From NCBI GenBank assembly GCA_029862205.1, contig JAOTXT010000026.1, positions 1 through 54,399 of the forward strand: DNA of 54,399 nt, in the 5' to 3' direction. The notes under the pieces were generated by a model. It saw only the letters and a program-made list of their open reading frames with translations. It ran no database searches and was not told the DNA's origin. Position 1 is the first letter of the stretch; every line of letters begins with the position of its first letter. The position numbers and the translations under genes were made by a program. The stretch is from Paracoccaceae bacterium. GTDB taxonomy: Bacteria > Pseudomonadota > Alphaproteobacteria > Rhodobacterales > Rhodobacteraceae. Shown here piece by piece: positions 1-9,006 of the stretch.

Positions 1-660
1 GTCGCCGCGCGCTATGACCTGATGAACGATCTGATGTCGGGGGGAGTCCACCGGCTTTGGAAAGACGCGATGATCGACTGGCTGGCGCCCCGGCCCGGGA
101 TGCATCTGCTGGATGTGGCCGGCGGCACCGGGGATATCGCGTTCCGGTTCTTGCGCCGCCTGAAGGGGCAGGGCCAGGTCACGGTCTGCGACATGACCCA
201 GGCGATGCTGGACGAGGGCGCCCGGCGGGCCGAGAAGCAGGGGGTCGCTGGGATCGAGTGGGTCTGCGGCGATGCGATGGCGCTTCCCTTCGCCGACCGC
301 AGCTTCGGCGCCTATACGATTGCCTTCGGCATCCGCAACGTGACCCGCATCGAGGATGCGCTGGCCGAGGCCTATCGGGTGCTGAAACCGGGTGGGCGGT
401 TCCTGTGCCTGGAATTCAGCCGGGTCACCAATCCAGGCCTTGCGCGGATCTATGACCGATATTCGTTCAACGTCATCCCGCCGCTTGGACGCGCCGTGAC
501 GGGCGACCGCGACAGCTATCAGTATCTTGTCGAGTCGATCCGGCGGTTCCCGGACCAGGAGCGGTTCGCCGCGATGATCCGCGAGGCAGGGTTCGGGCAG
601 GTTAAATACCGCGACCTGACCATGGGTGTTGCCGCGCTGCATTCCGGATGGCGGCTCTAG
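1..660 (+). CDS. ubiE: UbiE, C-methyltransferase of ubiquinone/menaquinone synthesis (5' end cut by window edge)
   Basis: UbiE methylates a benzoquinol ring carbon with S-adenosylmethionine in ubiquinone synthesis. The frame is open from base 1, so the start lies upstream; 219 residues are visible of the usual 250 or so. The visible part begins with the conserved [14 protein letters not shown] segment. The SAM-binding motif [13 protein letters not shown] follows, then [13 protein letters not shown] and [14 protein letters not shown], all characteristic of UbiE. The end, SGWRL, is at the normal C-terminus. ubiB follows within a few bases, the usual alphaproteobacterial pairing for aerobic quinone synthesis. 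Confidence 0.97.
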   Translation, partial: VAARYDLMNDLMSGGVHRLWKDAMIDWLAPRPGMHLLDVAGGTGDIAFRFLRRLKGQGQVTVCDMTQAMLDEGARRAEKQGVAGIEWVCGDAMALPFADRSFGAYTIAFGIRNVTRIEDALAEAYRVLKPGGRFLCLEFSRVTNPGLARIYDRYSFNVIPPLGRAVTGDRDSYQYLVESIRRFPDQERFAAMIREAGFGQVKYRDLTMGVAALHSGWRL

Positions 661-665
661 CGTCA

Positions 666-2216
666 ATGATCCGTATCCCCTCTCACCTCTGGCGGCTTCT
701 GCGCACCGGTGCCACGTTCGAGCGCACCGGCGCCATGCGGGCGATCCTGGATGCGCTCGAGATCCGGGGCTGGCCACGCTTTGCACTGCGCGCCCTTGCC
801 TGGCCGTTCGGTATGTTCGGGCGCCGGGGCAACCCGGACCTGCCACCGCTTCCCCGGGCGCTGCAGGCGATGGGGCCGGCTTATGTGAAATTCGGCCAAG
901 TGCTCTCAACCCGGCCCGACGTGACGGGAGAGGAGCTCCACGCCCAGCTCCGCTTCCTTCAGGACCGCCTGACCCCGTTCCCGACCGCCGAGGCGCGCCG
1001 GGTGATCGAGGACGCGCTCGGTAAGCAAGCCTGGGACCTGATCGGCGATCTGGAAGAACCGGTGGCAGCCGCGTCGATTGCGCAAGTGCATCCGGCGATC
1101 TGGAAGCCGACCGGGCGTAAGGTCGCGGTCAAGGTGCTGCGGCCCGGGGTCCGGCGCCAATTCCGTGCCGACATCGGTGCCTTCTACCTAATCGCCGCGC
1201 TGGTCGAGCGCATCGTGCCCGGCTCGCGGCGGCTAAGGCCCAACGCGGTCGTCGCGCATTTCGAAGGCGTCGTGAATACCGAGTTGGACCTGCGGCTGGA
1301 AGCGGCCGCCGCCAGCGAATACCGCGACAACGCGCGCGAGGATGACCGGCTGAAAGTGCCCGAGGTACAGTGGGCGGGCACCGGGCGCCGTGTGCTGACG
1401 CTGGAATGGGTCGAGGGCTCGCCCGTCGAGCCCGAGCCGCTGGCTGCCGCTGGGCACGACCTATCCGAGATCGCCACGCGGCTGATCCGCACCTTCCTGA
1501 ACCATGCGCTGCGCGACGGCTATTTTCATGCTGACATGCATCAGGGGAACCTGCGCGTCGCCGAGGACGGCACGCTGATCATGCTGGATTTCGGCATCAT
1601 GGGGCGGCTCGACCCGATTACCAGGCGCCACTATGCCGAGATCCTCTTTGGCTTCATCAGCCGGGATTACCGGCGCGGGGCGGAAGTGCATTTCGAGGCG
1701 GGTTATGTGCCGGCCGACCGGAGTGTGGAAGATTTCGCCCAGGCTTTGAGGGCAATCGCCGAGCCGATCCACGGGCAGGACGTCTCGTCGATCTCGATCG
1801 CGCGGCTCTTGGGCTATCTGCTCGAGACCTCCGAGCGGTTCGGCATGGAAACCCGGACCGAGCTGATCCTGCTACAGCGGACCATGGTTGTGGCCGAGGG
1901 GGTGGCCCGCTCGATCGATCCCCATTCCAACATCTGGGAGGCGGCCAAGCCCGTGGTCGAGGGCTGGATCCGCGAGAATCTGGGTCCGGCGCAGGTTGCG
2001 CGTGATATTGCCAGTACGGCGCGGGTGCTGACGCGCATGGGTCCGCGCCTGCCTGACCTGGCGCAGGAGCTGGTCATGCTGGCCGAAGAGGCGCGCATCC
2101 GCCGCAGCCTGCCGGTCGAACCCGAGGAGGCGCGAGGTCCTCGCCGCTGGGCCTGGTTCCTGGGTGGCCTTGTGGCCGGCGTGGCAGCGGTCGCGGGAAT
2201 TCTGCAAATCCTTTGA
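666..2216 (+). CDS. ubiB: UbiB, ABC1/ADCK-family atypical kinase required for ubiquinone synthesis
   Basis: UbiB is a membrane-anchored protein-kinase-like ATPase that supports the ring-hydroxylation stage of ubiquinone synthesis. Visible family features are the KxGQ-type motif (YVKFGQVLSTRPD), the nucleotide-binding SIAQVH segment, the lysine in VAVKVLRPGV, the catalytic-loop HADMHQGNL and the metal-binding DFGIMG. The C-terminus has hydrophobic membrane segments (about residues 492-516). The start at 666 (MIRIPSHLWRL) leaves a 5-base gap after ubiE. An in-frame ATG at 648 would instead overlap the ubiE end by 13 bases; the data do not separate the two. Length is 516 aa, normal for the family. 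Confidence 0.96.
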   Translation: MIRIPSHLWRLLRTGATFERTGAMRAILDALEIRGWPRFALRALAWPFGMFGRRGNPDLPPLPRALQAMGPAYVKFGQVLSTRPDVTGEELHAQLRFLQDRLTPFPTAEARRVIEDALGKQAWDLIGDLEEPVAAASIAQVHPAIWKPTGRKVAVKVLRPGVRRQFRADIGAFYLIAALVERIVPGSRRLRPNAVVAHFEGVVNTELDLRLEAAAASEYRDNAREDDRLKVPEVQWAGTGRRVLTLEWVEGSPVEPEPLAAAGHDLSEIATRLIRTFLNHALRDGYFHADMHQGNLRVAEDGTLIMLDFGIMGRLDPITRRHYAEILFGFISRDYRRGAEVHFEAGYVPADRSVEDFAQALRAIAEPIHGQDVSSISIARLLGYLLETSERFGMETRTELILLQRTMVVAEGVARSIDPHSNIWEAAKPVVEGWIRENLGPAQVARDIASTARVLTRMGPRLPDLAQELVMLAEEARIRRSLPVEPEEARGPRRWAWFLGGLVAGVAAVAGILQIL

Positions 2217-2278
2217 GAAATCTGCACGGGCGCGCCCAAAAGCTCACGCGCTGGACCGTGATCCTCGCCGTCATGTTT

Positions 2279-3142
2279 ATGTCGCGGCGGCACTTCCTGA
2301 AACTTGTCCTTGGGCTCGGCGTCCTGAGCCCGGCCTATGCGTTCGGGATCGAACCGAGCGTCAGGCTGGCGGTCGCTACGCATCGGGTCCAACCGCCGCT
2401 TTGGCCCCGGGGGGTTCGCCTTCGCATCGCGGCAATCTCCGATCCCCATTTGTGCGAGCCTTGGATGCCGCTTGATCGGCTGAAAGCAATTGTCGCGCGG
2501 GCCAACCGCTTATCGGCCGATATGATCGTATTGCTGGGCGATTACCGCGCCAGCCATCCCTTCGTAGTGCGTCATGTGCCGATCGATGCGATCGCGCGCG
2601 TGCTGTCAGGGTTGCGCGCGCCGCTTGGCGTCCATGCGGTGCTCGGAAATCACGATTGGTGGGACGATCCGGTCGCCCGCCGCCGCGGGGCGGGACCGAC
2701 CGAGACGCACCGCGCCTTCGCGGCGGCCGGCCTGGCGGTACTGGAGAACCGGGCGCTCCGCATCACGGGCGGACCGGCACCTTTCTGGCTGTTGGGGCTG
2801 GGTGATCAACTCGCCTTCTTTCGCCGGGGGGTCGACGATCTGAATGGGACGCTCGCACAGGTCTCGGGCAGTGAGCCCGCGATCCTGCTTGCGCACGAGC
2901 CGGATATCTTCCCTCGGGTTCCAGACCGGATCGCGCTGACGCTCAGTGGCCATACCCATGGCGGGCAAGTGCGGCTCTTCGGCTATTCGCCCATCGTCCC
3001 CTCGCGGTTCGGCAACCGCTATGCTTATGGACATGTGCGCGAAGGCCGGCGCGATCTCGTTGTCTCGGGCGGGCTTGGCTGTTCGAACCTACCGGTACGC
3101 TTTGGGATGCCGCCCGAGATCACGGTGATCGAGCTTTCCTGA
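2279..3142 (+). CDS. Metallophosphoesterase with a twin-arginine signal (YkuE-like)
   Basis: This is a predicted calcineurin-like metal-dependent phosphatase acting outside the cytoplasm. All five metal-site blocks are present: DPHLC, GDY, GNHDWWDD, the HEPD region and SGHTHGGQVRLFG. A start at 2279 (or ATG 2273) gives an N-terminus SRRHFLKLVLGLGVLSPAYA, an almost ideal Tat signal (S-R-R-x-F-L-K, hydrophobic stretch, AYA cleavage site). A TTG at 2213 overlapping the ubiB stop is also in frame, but it would place 20 extra residues before the Tat motif. Family members such as Bacillus YkuE are Tat substrates. Substrate unknown; physical linkage to ubiB may simply be operon packing. Confidence 0.88.
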   Translation: MSRRHFLKLVLGLGVLSPAYAFGIEPSVRLAVATHRVQPPLWPRGVRLRIAAISDPHLCEPWMPLDRLKAIVARANRLSADMIVLLGDYRASHPFVVRHVPIDAIARVLSGLRAPLGVHAVLGNHDWWDDPVARRRGAGPTETHRAFAAAGLAVLENRALRITGGPAPFWLLGLGDQLAFFRRGVDDLNGTLAQVSGSEPAILLAHEPDIFPRVPDRIALTLSGHTHGGQVRLFGYSPIVPSRFGNRYAYGHVREGRRDLVVSGGLGCSNLPVRFGMPPEITVIELS

Positions 3143-3358
3143 AATTGCCCGATGCCCTGGCTTTTCGCCGGGGCCTTGATCGTCCCCGAAGCCGCGCGGT
3201 CCCGAACCTTGTCCGGGGAAGTTGACCGCGAGCCCGAGAATTGGATCGGCGATGATTCCACGCCAACCACTTGTTAAACCAGCGCCAGTCACGATATTAC
3301 AGTGTGGTGCTGGGATTTGTGCTGTTTCCCGGCTGACTGACCGAAGCGGGAGAGTCCG

Positions 3359-4573
3359 GTGCAGGGAAAGCGGGTATTGCTGATCATCGGCGGCGGCATC
3401 GCCGCCTATAAATGCCTAGAACTGATCCGGCTGATCCGTAAGGCAGGCGGTGTGGTGACGCCCGTGATGACCCGGGCGGCGGGCGAGTTCGTGACGCCGC
3501 TGGCAGTCGCCTCGCTGGCGGCCGAGCGGGTCTATACCGAGCTTTTCGATCTGACCGACGAGGCCGAGATGGGGCATATCCAACTCAGCCGTATCGCGGA
3601 TCTGGTGGTGGTGGCCCCCGCAACGGCGGATCTGATGGCAAAAACGGCTGGCGGCCATGCGGACGACCTGGCCTCGACCTTGCTGATGGCGACCGACACG
3701 CCCGTCCTGATCGCGCCCGCGATGAACGTGCGCATGTGGGAACATGCTGCAACACGGCGCAATCTGGCAACGCTGATGGAGGACGGCGTGGCCGTGATCG
3801 GCCCCAATGACGGCGACATGGCCTGCGGCGAATACGGGCCGGGCCGAATGGCCGAGCCCGAGGAGATTCTGGCCGCGATCGCGGCGCGGATATCCGGCGA
3901 CGGCCCGGTGGCCGGCAAGCGGGTCATCGTGACCTCGGGCCCGACCCATGAGCCGATCGATCCGGTGCGCTACATCGCTAACCGGTCTTCGGGCGCGCAA
4001 GGGTCCGCCATCGCCAAGGCGCTACACGATCTGGGTGCCGAGGTCGTGATGGTGACCGGACCGGCGACAGCGCCTAGGCCGCAGGGGCCCCAGATCGTCG
4101 AGGTCGAATCCGCCAGCGAGATGATGGAGGCGGTTCAGGCGGCACTGCCGGCCCAGGCCGCGGTCTTCGCGGCGGCCGTCGCCGATTGGCGGGTCGTCGG
4201 TGCGTCCGACAGCAAGATCAAGAAGGACGAGAGCGGCAAATGCCCGCCGCTGGAGATGGCCGAGAACCCGGACATCCTGAAGACGGTCGCGCAACTGCCC
4301 CCGGGCAAACGCCCGGCCCTTGTGGTGGGGTTTGCCGCCGAGACCGACGACGTGGTTGCCAATGCCACTGCCAAGCGCGCGCGCAAGGGCTGCGACTGGA
4401 TACTCGCCAACGATGTGAGCCCCGGGACCGGGATCATGGGCGGCGCCGAGAACGCCGTGACCCTGGTGACCGCCGATGGCGCGGAGACCTGGCCGCGCGC
4501 GCCCAAGACCGAGGTCGCCCGCCTGCTGGCGCAGCGCATCGCCGAGGCGCTGGCCGATGAGGGCGTGGCATGA
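3359..4573 (+). CDS. coaBC: CoaBC, bifunctional phosphopantothenoylcysteine decarboxylase / phosphopantothenate-cysteine ligase
   Basis: CoaBC carries out two consecutive steps of coenzyme A synthesis: CTP-dependent addition of cysteine to 4'-phosphopantothenate and FMN-dependent decarboxylation. The N-terminal CoaC flavoprotein half (about residues 1-180) shows [27 protein letters not shown], the PAMNVRMW motif and the catalytic-cysteine loop [13 protein letters not shown]. The CoaB half begins near [20 protein letters not shown] and contains the NRSSG and AAVADWR motifs. The GTG start at 3359 is supported by a GGGAGAG ribosome-binding site just upstream and by the family N-terminus. The stop overlaps the dut start (ATGA), so the two are translationally coupled. 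Confidence 0.97.
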   Translation: MQGKRVLLIIGGGIAAYKCLELIRLIRKAGGVVTPVMTRAAGEFVTPLAVASLAAERVYTELFDLTDEAEMGHIQLSRIADLVVVAPATADLMAKTAGGHADDLASTLLMATDTPVLIAPAMNVRMWEHAATRRNLATLMEDGVAVIGPNDGDMACGEYGPGRMAEPEEILAAIAARISGDGPVAGKRVIVTSGPTHEPIDPVRYIANRSSGAQGSAIAKALHDLGAEVVMVTGPATAPRPQGPQIVEVESASEMMEAVQAALPAQAAVFAAAVADWRVVGASDSKIKKDESGKCPPLEMAENPDILKTVAQLPPGKRPALVVGFAAETDDVVANATAKRARKGCDWILANDVSPGTGIMGGAENAVTLVTADGAETWPRAPKTEVARLLAQRIAEALADEGVA

Positions 4574-5040
4574 GCCAGCCGGTGGTCCAGGTCAGCACGC
4601 TCGCGCATTTCGATCCGGCCCTGCCCTTGCCTGCCTACGAGACCGAAGGTGCGGCGGGGATGGACCTGCGCGCTTCGCTCCATTCGGACGACCGCGCCGA
4701 CGGGATCAAGCTGCCGAGCCTCGGCCGCGCCTTGGTGCCGACCGGACTGGCGGTGGCGATCCCGGAGGGTTTCGAGGGCCAGGTCCGTCCGCGTTCGGGC
4801 CTCGCGGCGCGCCACGGGATCACACTGACAAACGCGCCGGGTACGATCGACGCCGACTATCGCGGCGAGGTCATGGTGCTGATGATCAACCTCGGCCCCG
4901 AGACCTACATCATCCGGCACGGCACCCGAATTGCCCAGATGTTGATCGCCCCGGTGGTCCAGGCGCAGCTCACAGAGGTCGCCAGCCTGCCCGAGACCGC
5001 GCGCAGCAGCGGGGGCTTTGGCTCGACCGGCGCATCATAA
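4570..5040 (+). CDS. dut: Deoxyuridine 5'-triphosphate nucleotidohydrolase (dUTPase)
   Basis: dUTPase hydrolyses dUTP to dUMP and pyrophosphate, keeping uracil out of DNA and feeding thymidylate synthesis. The trimeric dUTPase motifs are all visible: AAGMDLRA (I), [12 protein letters not shown] (II), [11 protein letters not shown] (III), GTRIAQMLI (IV) and the glycine-rich C-terminal arm [10 protein letters not shown] (V). Length of 156 aa is normal. The ATG overlaps the coaBC stop by four bases; coaBC-dut coupling is common in proteobacteria. Confidence 0.98.
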   Translation: MSQPVVQVSTLAHFDPALPLPAYETEGAAGMDLRASLHSDDRADGIKLPSLGRALVPTGLAVAIPEGFEGQVRPRSGLAARHGITLTNAPGTIDADYRGEVMVLMINLGPETYIIRHGTRIAQMLIAPVVQAQLTEVASLPETARSSGGFGSTGAS

Positions 5041-5073
5041 AATAATCCGGATAAACCGGGAGGATACGACCTA

Positions 5074-5529
5074 ATGCTGAGATTGTCTCGCAAGACCATG
5101 CTGGCGCTGGAGGCGGTGCTGGACGTGGCCTACAACGCGCGGCCCGACCCGGTGCAGTCGAAGGACATCACCGCGCGCCAGGGCATTCCTCAGCGTTACC
5201 TCGAGCAGGTCATGCAGCAACTCGTGCATCATGGTGTTTTGAAAGGCGTTCGCGGCCCAAAGGGTGGCTACACGCTGGCGCGCGAGCGGCGCCGCATCAC
5301 GGTCGGCGACGTGGTCCGCGTGGTCGACAAGGTCGATGCGGCGGCCGAGGACAGCGAGCCGGTCAGCCAGGCGGAGCTGGGTGAGAAAGTCGTCGCGCCA
5401 CTCTGGTCCGAGACCCGCGATGCGATCCTGGAGCGCCTCGATCAGATTTCGATGGAGGATCTTTGCCGCCAGGCACGCGAGTTGGGGATCGCCCATGGCG
5501 GCAAGATGAAGCCAGATTTCAGCATCTGA
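5074..5529 (+). CDS. Rrf2-family transcriptional regulator lacking Fe-S cysteines
   Basis: This 151-aa protein has the Rrf2 winged-helix layout: a helical N-terminus, the recognition region [19 protein letters not shown] and the wing [12 protein letters not shown]. Iron-sulfur members (IscR, NsrR, RirA) need three clustered cysteines near residues 90-105. Here that stretch has none, and the only cysteine is in DLCRQAR near residue 131, so an Fe-S cluster is unlikely. The gene has a good GGGAGG ribosome-binding site (5058-5063) and lies 16 bp before cysK. By analogy with Bacillus CymR, a cluster-less Rrf2 protein that acts with CysK, it may control sulfur or cysteine genes; that role is inference. 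Confidence 0.85.
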   Translation: MLRLSRKTMLALEAVLDVAYNARPDPVQSKDITARQGIPQRYLEQVMQQLVHHGVLKGVRGPKGGYTLARERRRITVGDVVRVVDKVDAAAEDSEPVSQAELGEKVVAPLWSETRDAILERLDQISMEDLCRQARELGIAHGGKMKPDFSI

Positions 5530-5545
5530 CGGGTGGCTGGGGGGC

Positions 5546-6502
5546 ATGATGTATAAGCCATGTCCGCGCGGGCGGATCTACGGGAACATTACCGAGTGCA
5601 TGGGCTCGACGCCGCTGGTGCGCTTTGCCCGGCTGCAGGAGGAATTGGGCCTGGCGGCCGAGATTTGCGGCAAGCTGGAATTCTTCAACCCCGCCTCCAG
5701 CGTCAAGGACCGGATCGGGGTGGCGATGATCGACGCGCTGGAGGCGCAGGGCCGAATCAAACCCGGCGGCACGCTGATCGAGGCGACCTCGGGCAACACC
5801 GGGATCGCGCTGGCCTTCGCCGGGGCGGCACGCGGTTACAGCGTGATCCTGTGCATGCCGGATTCGATGTCGGTCGAACGGCGTAAGATGCTGGCGCTTC
5901 TGGGCGCGCGGCTGGAACTGACTCCAGCCGAGCAACGGATCGAGGGGGCTATCGCCCGGGCCGAGCAATTGGCAGCCCAGATCCCCGGCGCGGTGATCCC
6001 CCAGCAATTCGAGAATCCCGCCAATCCGAAGGTCCATGCCGAGACCACTGCCGAGGAGATCTGGATCGACACAGACGGCCAGATCGACGTCTTCGTCGCC
6101 GGAGTTGGAACGGGGGGCACCATCACAGGCGTCGGCAGCGTGCTGAAGGACCGCAAGCCGGATGTCCACATCGTGGCCGTCGAGCCCGAGGACAGCCCGG
6201 TGCTCTCGGGCGGCGAGCCGGGGCCACACAAAATCCAGGGCATCGGCGCCGATTTCATTCCGCCGATTCTGGATTGCTCGCTGTTCGACGAGGTCTTGAC
6301 CATCGGCAACGAAACCTCGTTCGAGACGGCCCGGCAATTGGCGCGGATCGAGGGCATTCCTTGCGGCATCTCCTCGGGCGCGGCGGTGGCGGCGGCGGTC
6401 GAGGTCGCCGAGCGTAAGGCGCTGGCAGGCAAGCGGATCGTGACGATTTTGCCGAGCTTCGCCGAGCGCTATCTTTCCACACCGCTCTTCGATGGTGTGT
6501 GA
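5546..6502 (+). CDS. cysK: Cysteine synthase A (O-acetylserine sulfhydrylase)
   Basis: CysK makes cysteine from O-acetylserine and sulfide using pyridoxal phosphate. The Schiff-base lysine is in [11 protein letters not shown], the substrate loop is [10 protein letters not shown], the phosphate-binding loop is [10 protein letters not shown], and the C-terminal [11 protein letters not shown] motif is present. Length 318 aa fits CysK rather than the shorter CysM. The N-terminus carries about nine residues (MMYKPCPRG) before the usual RIY start region; ATG codons at 5546 and 5549 are both possible. The stop overlaps the following MoeB/ThiF start by one base (TGATG). Confidence 0.95.
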   Translation: MMYKPCPRGRIYGNITECMGSTPLVRFARLQEELGLAAEICGKLEFFNPASSVKDRIGVAMIDALEAQGRIKPGGTLIEATSGNTGIALAFAGAARGYSVILCMPDSMSVERRKMLALLGARLELTPAEQRIEGAIARAEQLAAQIPGAVIPQQFENPANPKVHAETTAEEIWIDTDGQIDVFVAGVGTGGTITGVGSVLKDRKPDVHIVAVEPEDSPVLSGGEPGPHKIQGIGADFIPPILDCSLFDEVLTIGNETSFETARQLARIEGIPCGISSGAAVAAAVEVAERKALAGKRIVTILPSFAERYLSTPLFDGV

Positions 6503-7266
6503 TGGCTTTCTCGGACGAAGAACTCGAACGCTATGCCCGCCACATCGTCCTGCACGAGATCGGCGGCCCCGGTCAGCAGCGGCTGAAGGCCGCGCGCGTC
6601 CTGGTGATTGGCGCCGGCGGCTTGGGTTCGCCCGCGATTCTCTATCTGGCGGCGGCGGGCGTCGGCACGATCGGTGTGGTGGACGATGACGCCGTCTCGC
6701 TCTCGAACCTGCAGCGCCAGGTGCTGCACGGGACCGGCGATGTGGGCGTGCCGAAAGTCCAGAGCGCGGACAGCGCGGTCGCCCGGATCAACCCGAATGT
6801 CACGCTCGAGCCGCATGCCGAGAGGCTGGACGAGACGAATGCTCTGGCATTGATCGGTGCCTATGATCTGGTGCTCGACGGCTCGGACAATTTCGATACG
6901 CGCTATCTGGTCAACCGCGCGGCGGCGCGGATGCAAAAACCCTTGGTCTTCGCCGCGATCGGCCGGTGGGAGGGGCAGATCAGCGTTTTCCGGGCCTGGG
7001 CAGGCGGACCCTGCTATGCCTGTGTCTTCCCGGAATCCCCAGCGCCCGGGCTGGTCCCGGCCTGTGCCGAGGCGGGCGTTCTGGGCGCCATGGCCGGCGT
7101 GATCGGGGCCATGCAGGCAGTCGAGGCGGTCAAGCTGATCACGGGTGCGGGCGCGCCGCTGGATGGCAAGCTGATGCTCTACGACGCCTTGCAGGCCGAG
7201 ACCCGGATCATCCGGGTCAAGAAGCGCGCAGGATGCCCGGTCTGCGGCGGGGAGGCGGCCGAGTGA
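6502..7266 (+). CDS. moeB: MoeB/ThiF/HesA-family sulfur-carrier-protein adenylyltransferase
   Basis: Enzymes of this family adenylate the C-terminal glycine of a small ubiquitin-like sulfur carrier (MoaD for molybdopterin, ThiS for thiamine). The ATP-binding GAGGLGSP motif, the metal/ATP loop NLQRQVLH, the SDNFDTRYLVN segment, the catalytic-cysteine region CAEAGVLG and two zinc-binding CxxC pairs (CYAC and CPVC) are present. At 254 aa there is no C-terminal rhodanese domain. The gene overlaps cysK by one base. Whether the partner is MoaD, ThiS or a cysteine-forming carrier cannot be told here, so the symbol is tentative. Confidence 0.9.
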   Translation: MAFSDEELERYARHIVLHEIGGPGQQRLKAARVLVIGAGGLGSPAILYLAAAGVGTIGVVDDDAVSLSNLQRQVLHGTGDVGVPKVQSADSAVARINPNVTLEPHAERLDETNALALIGAYDLVLDGSDNFDTRYLVNRAAARMQKPLVFAAIGRWEGQISVFRAWAGGPCYACVFPESPAPGLVPACAEAGVLGAMAGVIGAMQAVEAVKLITGAGAPLDGKLMLYDALQAETRIIRVKKRAGCPVCGGEAAE

Positions 7267-8102
7267 CGGCGGCTAGGCGTAGTATCTTGATCACCGGTTG
7301 TTCCAGCGGCATCGGTCACCACTTGGCCCACGCCCTGCATGAACGTGGCTGGCAGGTGCTGGCGACCTGCCGCAAAGAGGCCGATTGCGCGCGGCTCAGG
7401 GACGAGGGGCTGACCAGCTTCCGATTGGACTATGAGGACCAGGCGAGCATCGAGGCGGGCTTTACCCAAGCGCTGGAGCATACCGGCGGGCGCCTTGATG
7501 CGCTTTTCAACAACGGCGCCTATGCGATGCCGGGGGCGGCCGAGGACCTGCCAACGGACGCGCTGCGCCAAATCTTCGAGGCGAATTTCTTCGGCTGGCA
7601 CAGTCTGACCCGCCTGGCGATCCCGGTGATGCGCGCCCAAGGCCATGGGCGGATCGTGATGAATTCCTCGGTGCTGGGCTTCATCGCGCTCAGGTTCCGG
7701 GCGGCCTATGTCTCGACCAAACACGCGGTCGAGGGGTATTCTGACACATTGCGGCTGGAGTTGGCGGGCACGGGCATCCATCTGATCCTGCTCGAGCCCG
7801 GGCCGATCCGCACCAAGATCCGCGAAAATGCACGGGCGCATTATGAGCGTTGGATCAAGCCCCGGGACTCCGCCTGGGCCGACACCTATGCGAACGTGGT
7901 CGAGAAGCGGCTCTACGACCCGGATCCGCCGCCCGATGCGTTCGAGCTGAGCTGTGAGGCGACCTCCGCGAAAATGATCCACGCGCTCGAGCATTCGAGG
8001 CCTCGCGCCCGCTATTATGTGACCACGCCGACGTATATGATGGGAACGCTGAAGCGGGTCCTGCCCACGCGCTGGCTGGACCGGCTGCTGATCCGGGGTT
8101 GA
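7263..8102 (+). CDS. Short-chain dehydrogenase/reductase (SDR family)
   Basis: A classical SDR of 279 aa with the NAD(P)-binding TGCSSGIG motif near the N-terminus, the NNGAY segment, a catalytic serine in NSSVLGF and the YxxxK active site (AYVSTKHAVEGYS). The following EPGPIRT is also typical. The GTG at 7263 overlaps the moeB stop by four bases (GTGA), supporting translational coupling and this start over any position further upstream inside moeB. The C-terminal 80 residues (SWxDTYANVVEK and CEATSAKMIHAL regions) resemble roseobacter SDRs of unknown substrate. No specific substrate can be assigned. Confidence 0.9.
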   Translation: MTAARRSILITGCSSGIGHHLAHALHERGWQVLATCRKEADCARLRDEGLTSFRLDYEDQASIEAGFTQALEHTGGRLDALFNNGAYAMPGAAEDLPTDALRQIFEANFFGWHSLTRLAIPVMRAQGHGRIVMNSSVLGFIALRFRAAYVSTKHAVEGYSDTLRLELAGTGIHLILLEPGPIRTKIRENARAHYERWIKPRDSAWADTYANVVEKRLYDPDPPPDAFELSCEATSAKMIHALEHSRPRARYYVTTPTYMMGTLKRVLPTRWLDRLLIRG

Positions 8103-8114
8103 ACGGGAACACGC

Positions 8115-8324
8115 ATGTCGGGATTTCTTTTCTATCTGGCGGCCATCGCATGCATCGTGACCCTGGCGGTGCTGGCGGTCGGAATCGGCGGTTTCGGCTC
8201 GAAGTCGCGCGAGGGCGTCGAGGGCGCGCGGTTCTCGAACCGGCTGATGCGCTACCGGATCGTCGCCCAGTTCGTCGCGGTCGTGCTGATCATGCTGACC
8301 GTCTGGGCCATCGGAAAGGGGTAG
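8115..8324 (+). CDS. Twin-transmembrane HIG1-domain protein
   Basis: A 69-aa protein with two hydrophobic helices (about residues 3-26 and 48-66) separated by a short basic loop containing SNRLMRYRIVAQ. This loop matches the R-x-R-x-x-x-Q signature of the HIG1 (hypoxia-induced gene 1) domain. Mitochondrial HIG1 proteins (Rcf1/HIGD) bind cytochrome c oxidase. Alphaproteobacterial homologues are short inner-membrane proteins of poorly known role. It starts 12 bp after the SDR gene and ends 15 bp before the cobalamin adenosyltransferase, so it probably shares their transcript. Confidence 0.85.
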   Translation: MSGFLFYLAAIACIVTLAVLAVGIGGFGSKSREGVEGARFSNRLMRYRIVAQFVAVVLIMLTVWAIGKG

Positions 8325-8339
8325 GAGCGGAGTGGCGCC

Positions 8340-8912
8340 ATGGTCGTGCTGAACAAAATCTACACGCGCACCGGCGACGCGGGAGAGACCGCGCTTGGCA
8401 ACGGCACCCGGGTGCCGAAACACAGCCTGCGCGTTGCGGCCTATGGGACAGTCGACGAGGCCAACGCCACGATCGGCCTCGCGCGGCTCCACGCCACGGG
8501 CGGGATGGAGGAGGCGTTGGCGCGCATCCAGAACGACCTCTTCGATCTGGGCGCCGATCTCTGCCGGCCCGACATGGCCAAGGACGCGGAGGCGGAATAT
8601 CCGCCGCTGCGCATGACCGATGCTCAGGTCGCCCGGCTCGAGGCCGAGATCGACGCGATGAACGGTGACCTGGAGCCGTTGCGCAGTTTCATCTTGCCGG
8701 GCGGGTCGGAGTTGGCGGCACATTTGCACCTGGCGCGCACGGTCAGCCGCAGGGCCGAGCGGCTGACGGTGGAGCTGGCCGGAGAGGAAGAGGTGAACCC
8801 GGCGGCCATCAAATACATTAACCGGCTCTCCGATTGGTGTTTCGTCGCGTCGCGTGTGGCGAACGGGAACGGCAAGGACGACGTGCTGTGGGTGCCGGGG
8901 GCAAACCGGTAA
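8340..8912 (+). CDS. PduO-type cob(I)alamin adenosyltransferase
   Basis: This enzyme transfers the adenosyl group of ATP to cob(I)alamin or its precursor, making adenosylcobalamin. The N-terminal ATP-binding motif KIYTRTGDAGET, the GTVDEANATIG segment, SRRAERL and NRLSDWCFVASR motifs are all diagnostic of the PduO/MMAB fold, and the length (190 aa) is normal. In this kind of organism AdoCbl serves methylmalonyl-CoA and ethylmalonyl-CoA mutases, which fits the mcl1 gene further along the window. The link to a given mutase is inference. Confidence 0.95.
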   Translation: MVVLNKIYTRTGDAGETALGNGTRVPKHSLRVAAYGTVDEANATIGLARLHATGGMEEALARIQNDLFDLGADLCRPDMAKDAEAEYPPLRMTDAQVARLEAEIDAMNGDLEPLRSFILPGGSELAAHLHLARTVSRRAERLTVELAGEEEVNPAAIKYINRLSDWCFVASRVANGNGKDDVLWVPGANR

Positions 8913-9006
8913 GCGCCCAGACGCGCTGAAATTTACCAAAAATTAGTGTAAACTCCGATCTTGTTGACCGCGTAACCCGTGCTGTGGCAATCGTGGAGTA
9001 TTGGTC

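Noticed and set aside
7179-8939. Long open frame (586 codons) on the minus strand
   Set aside because: It lies antisense to the end of moeB, the SDR, the HIG1 gene and the adenosyltransferase, all of which show clear family motifs. High GC content makes long antisense frames common; the translation is Arg/Gln/His-rich without any motif.
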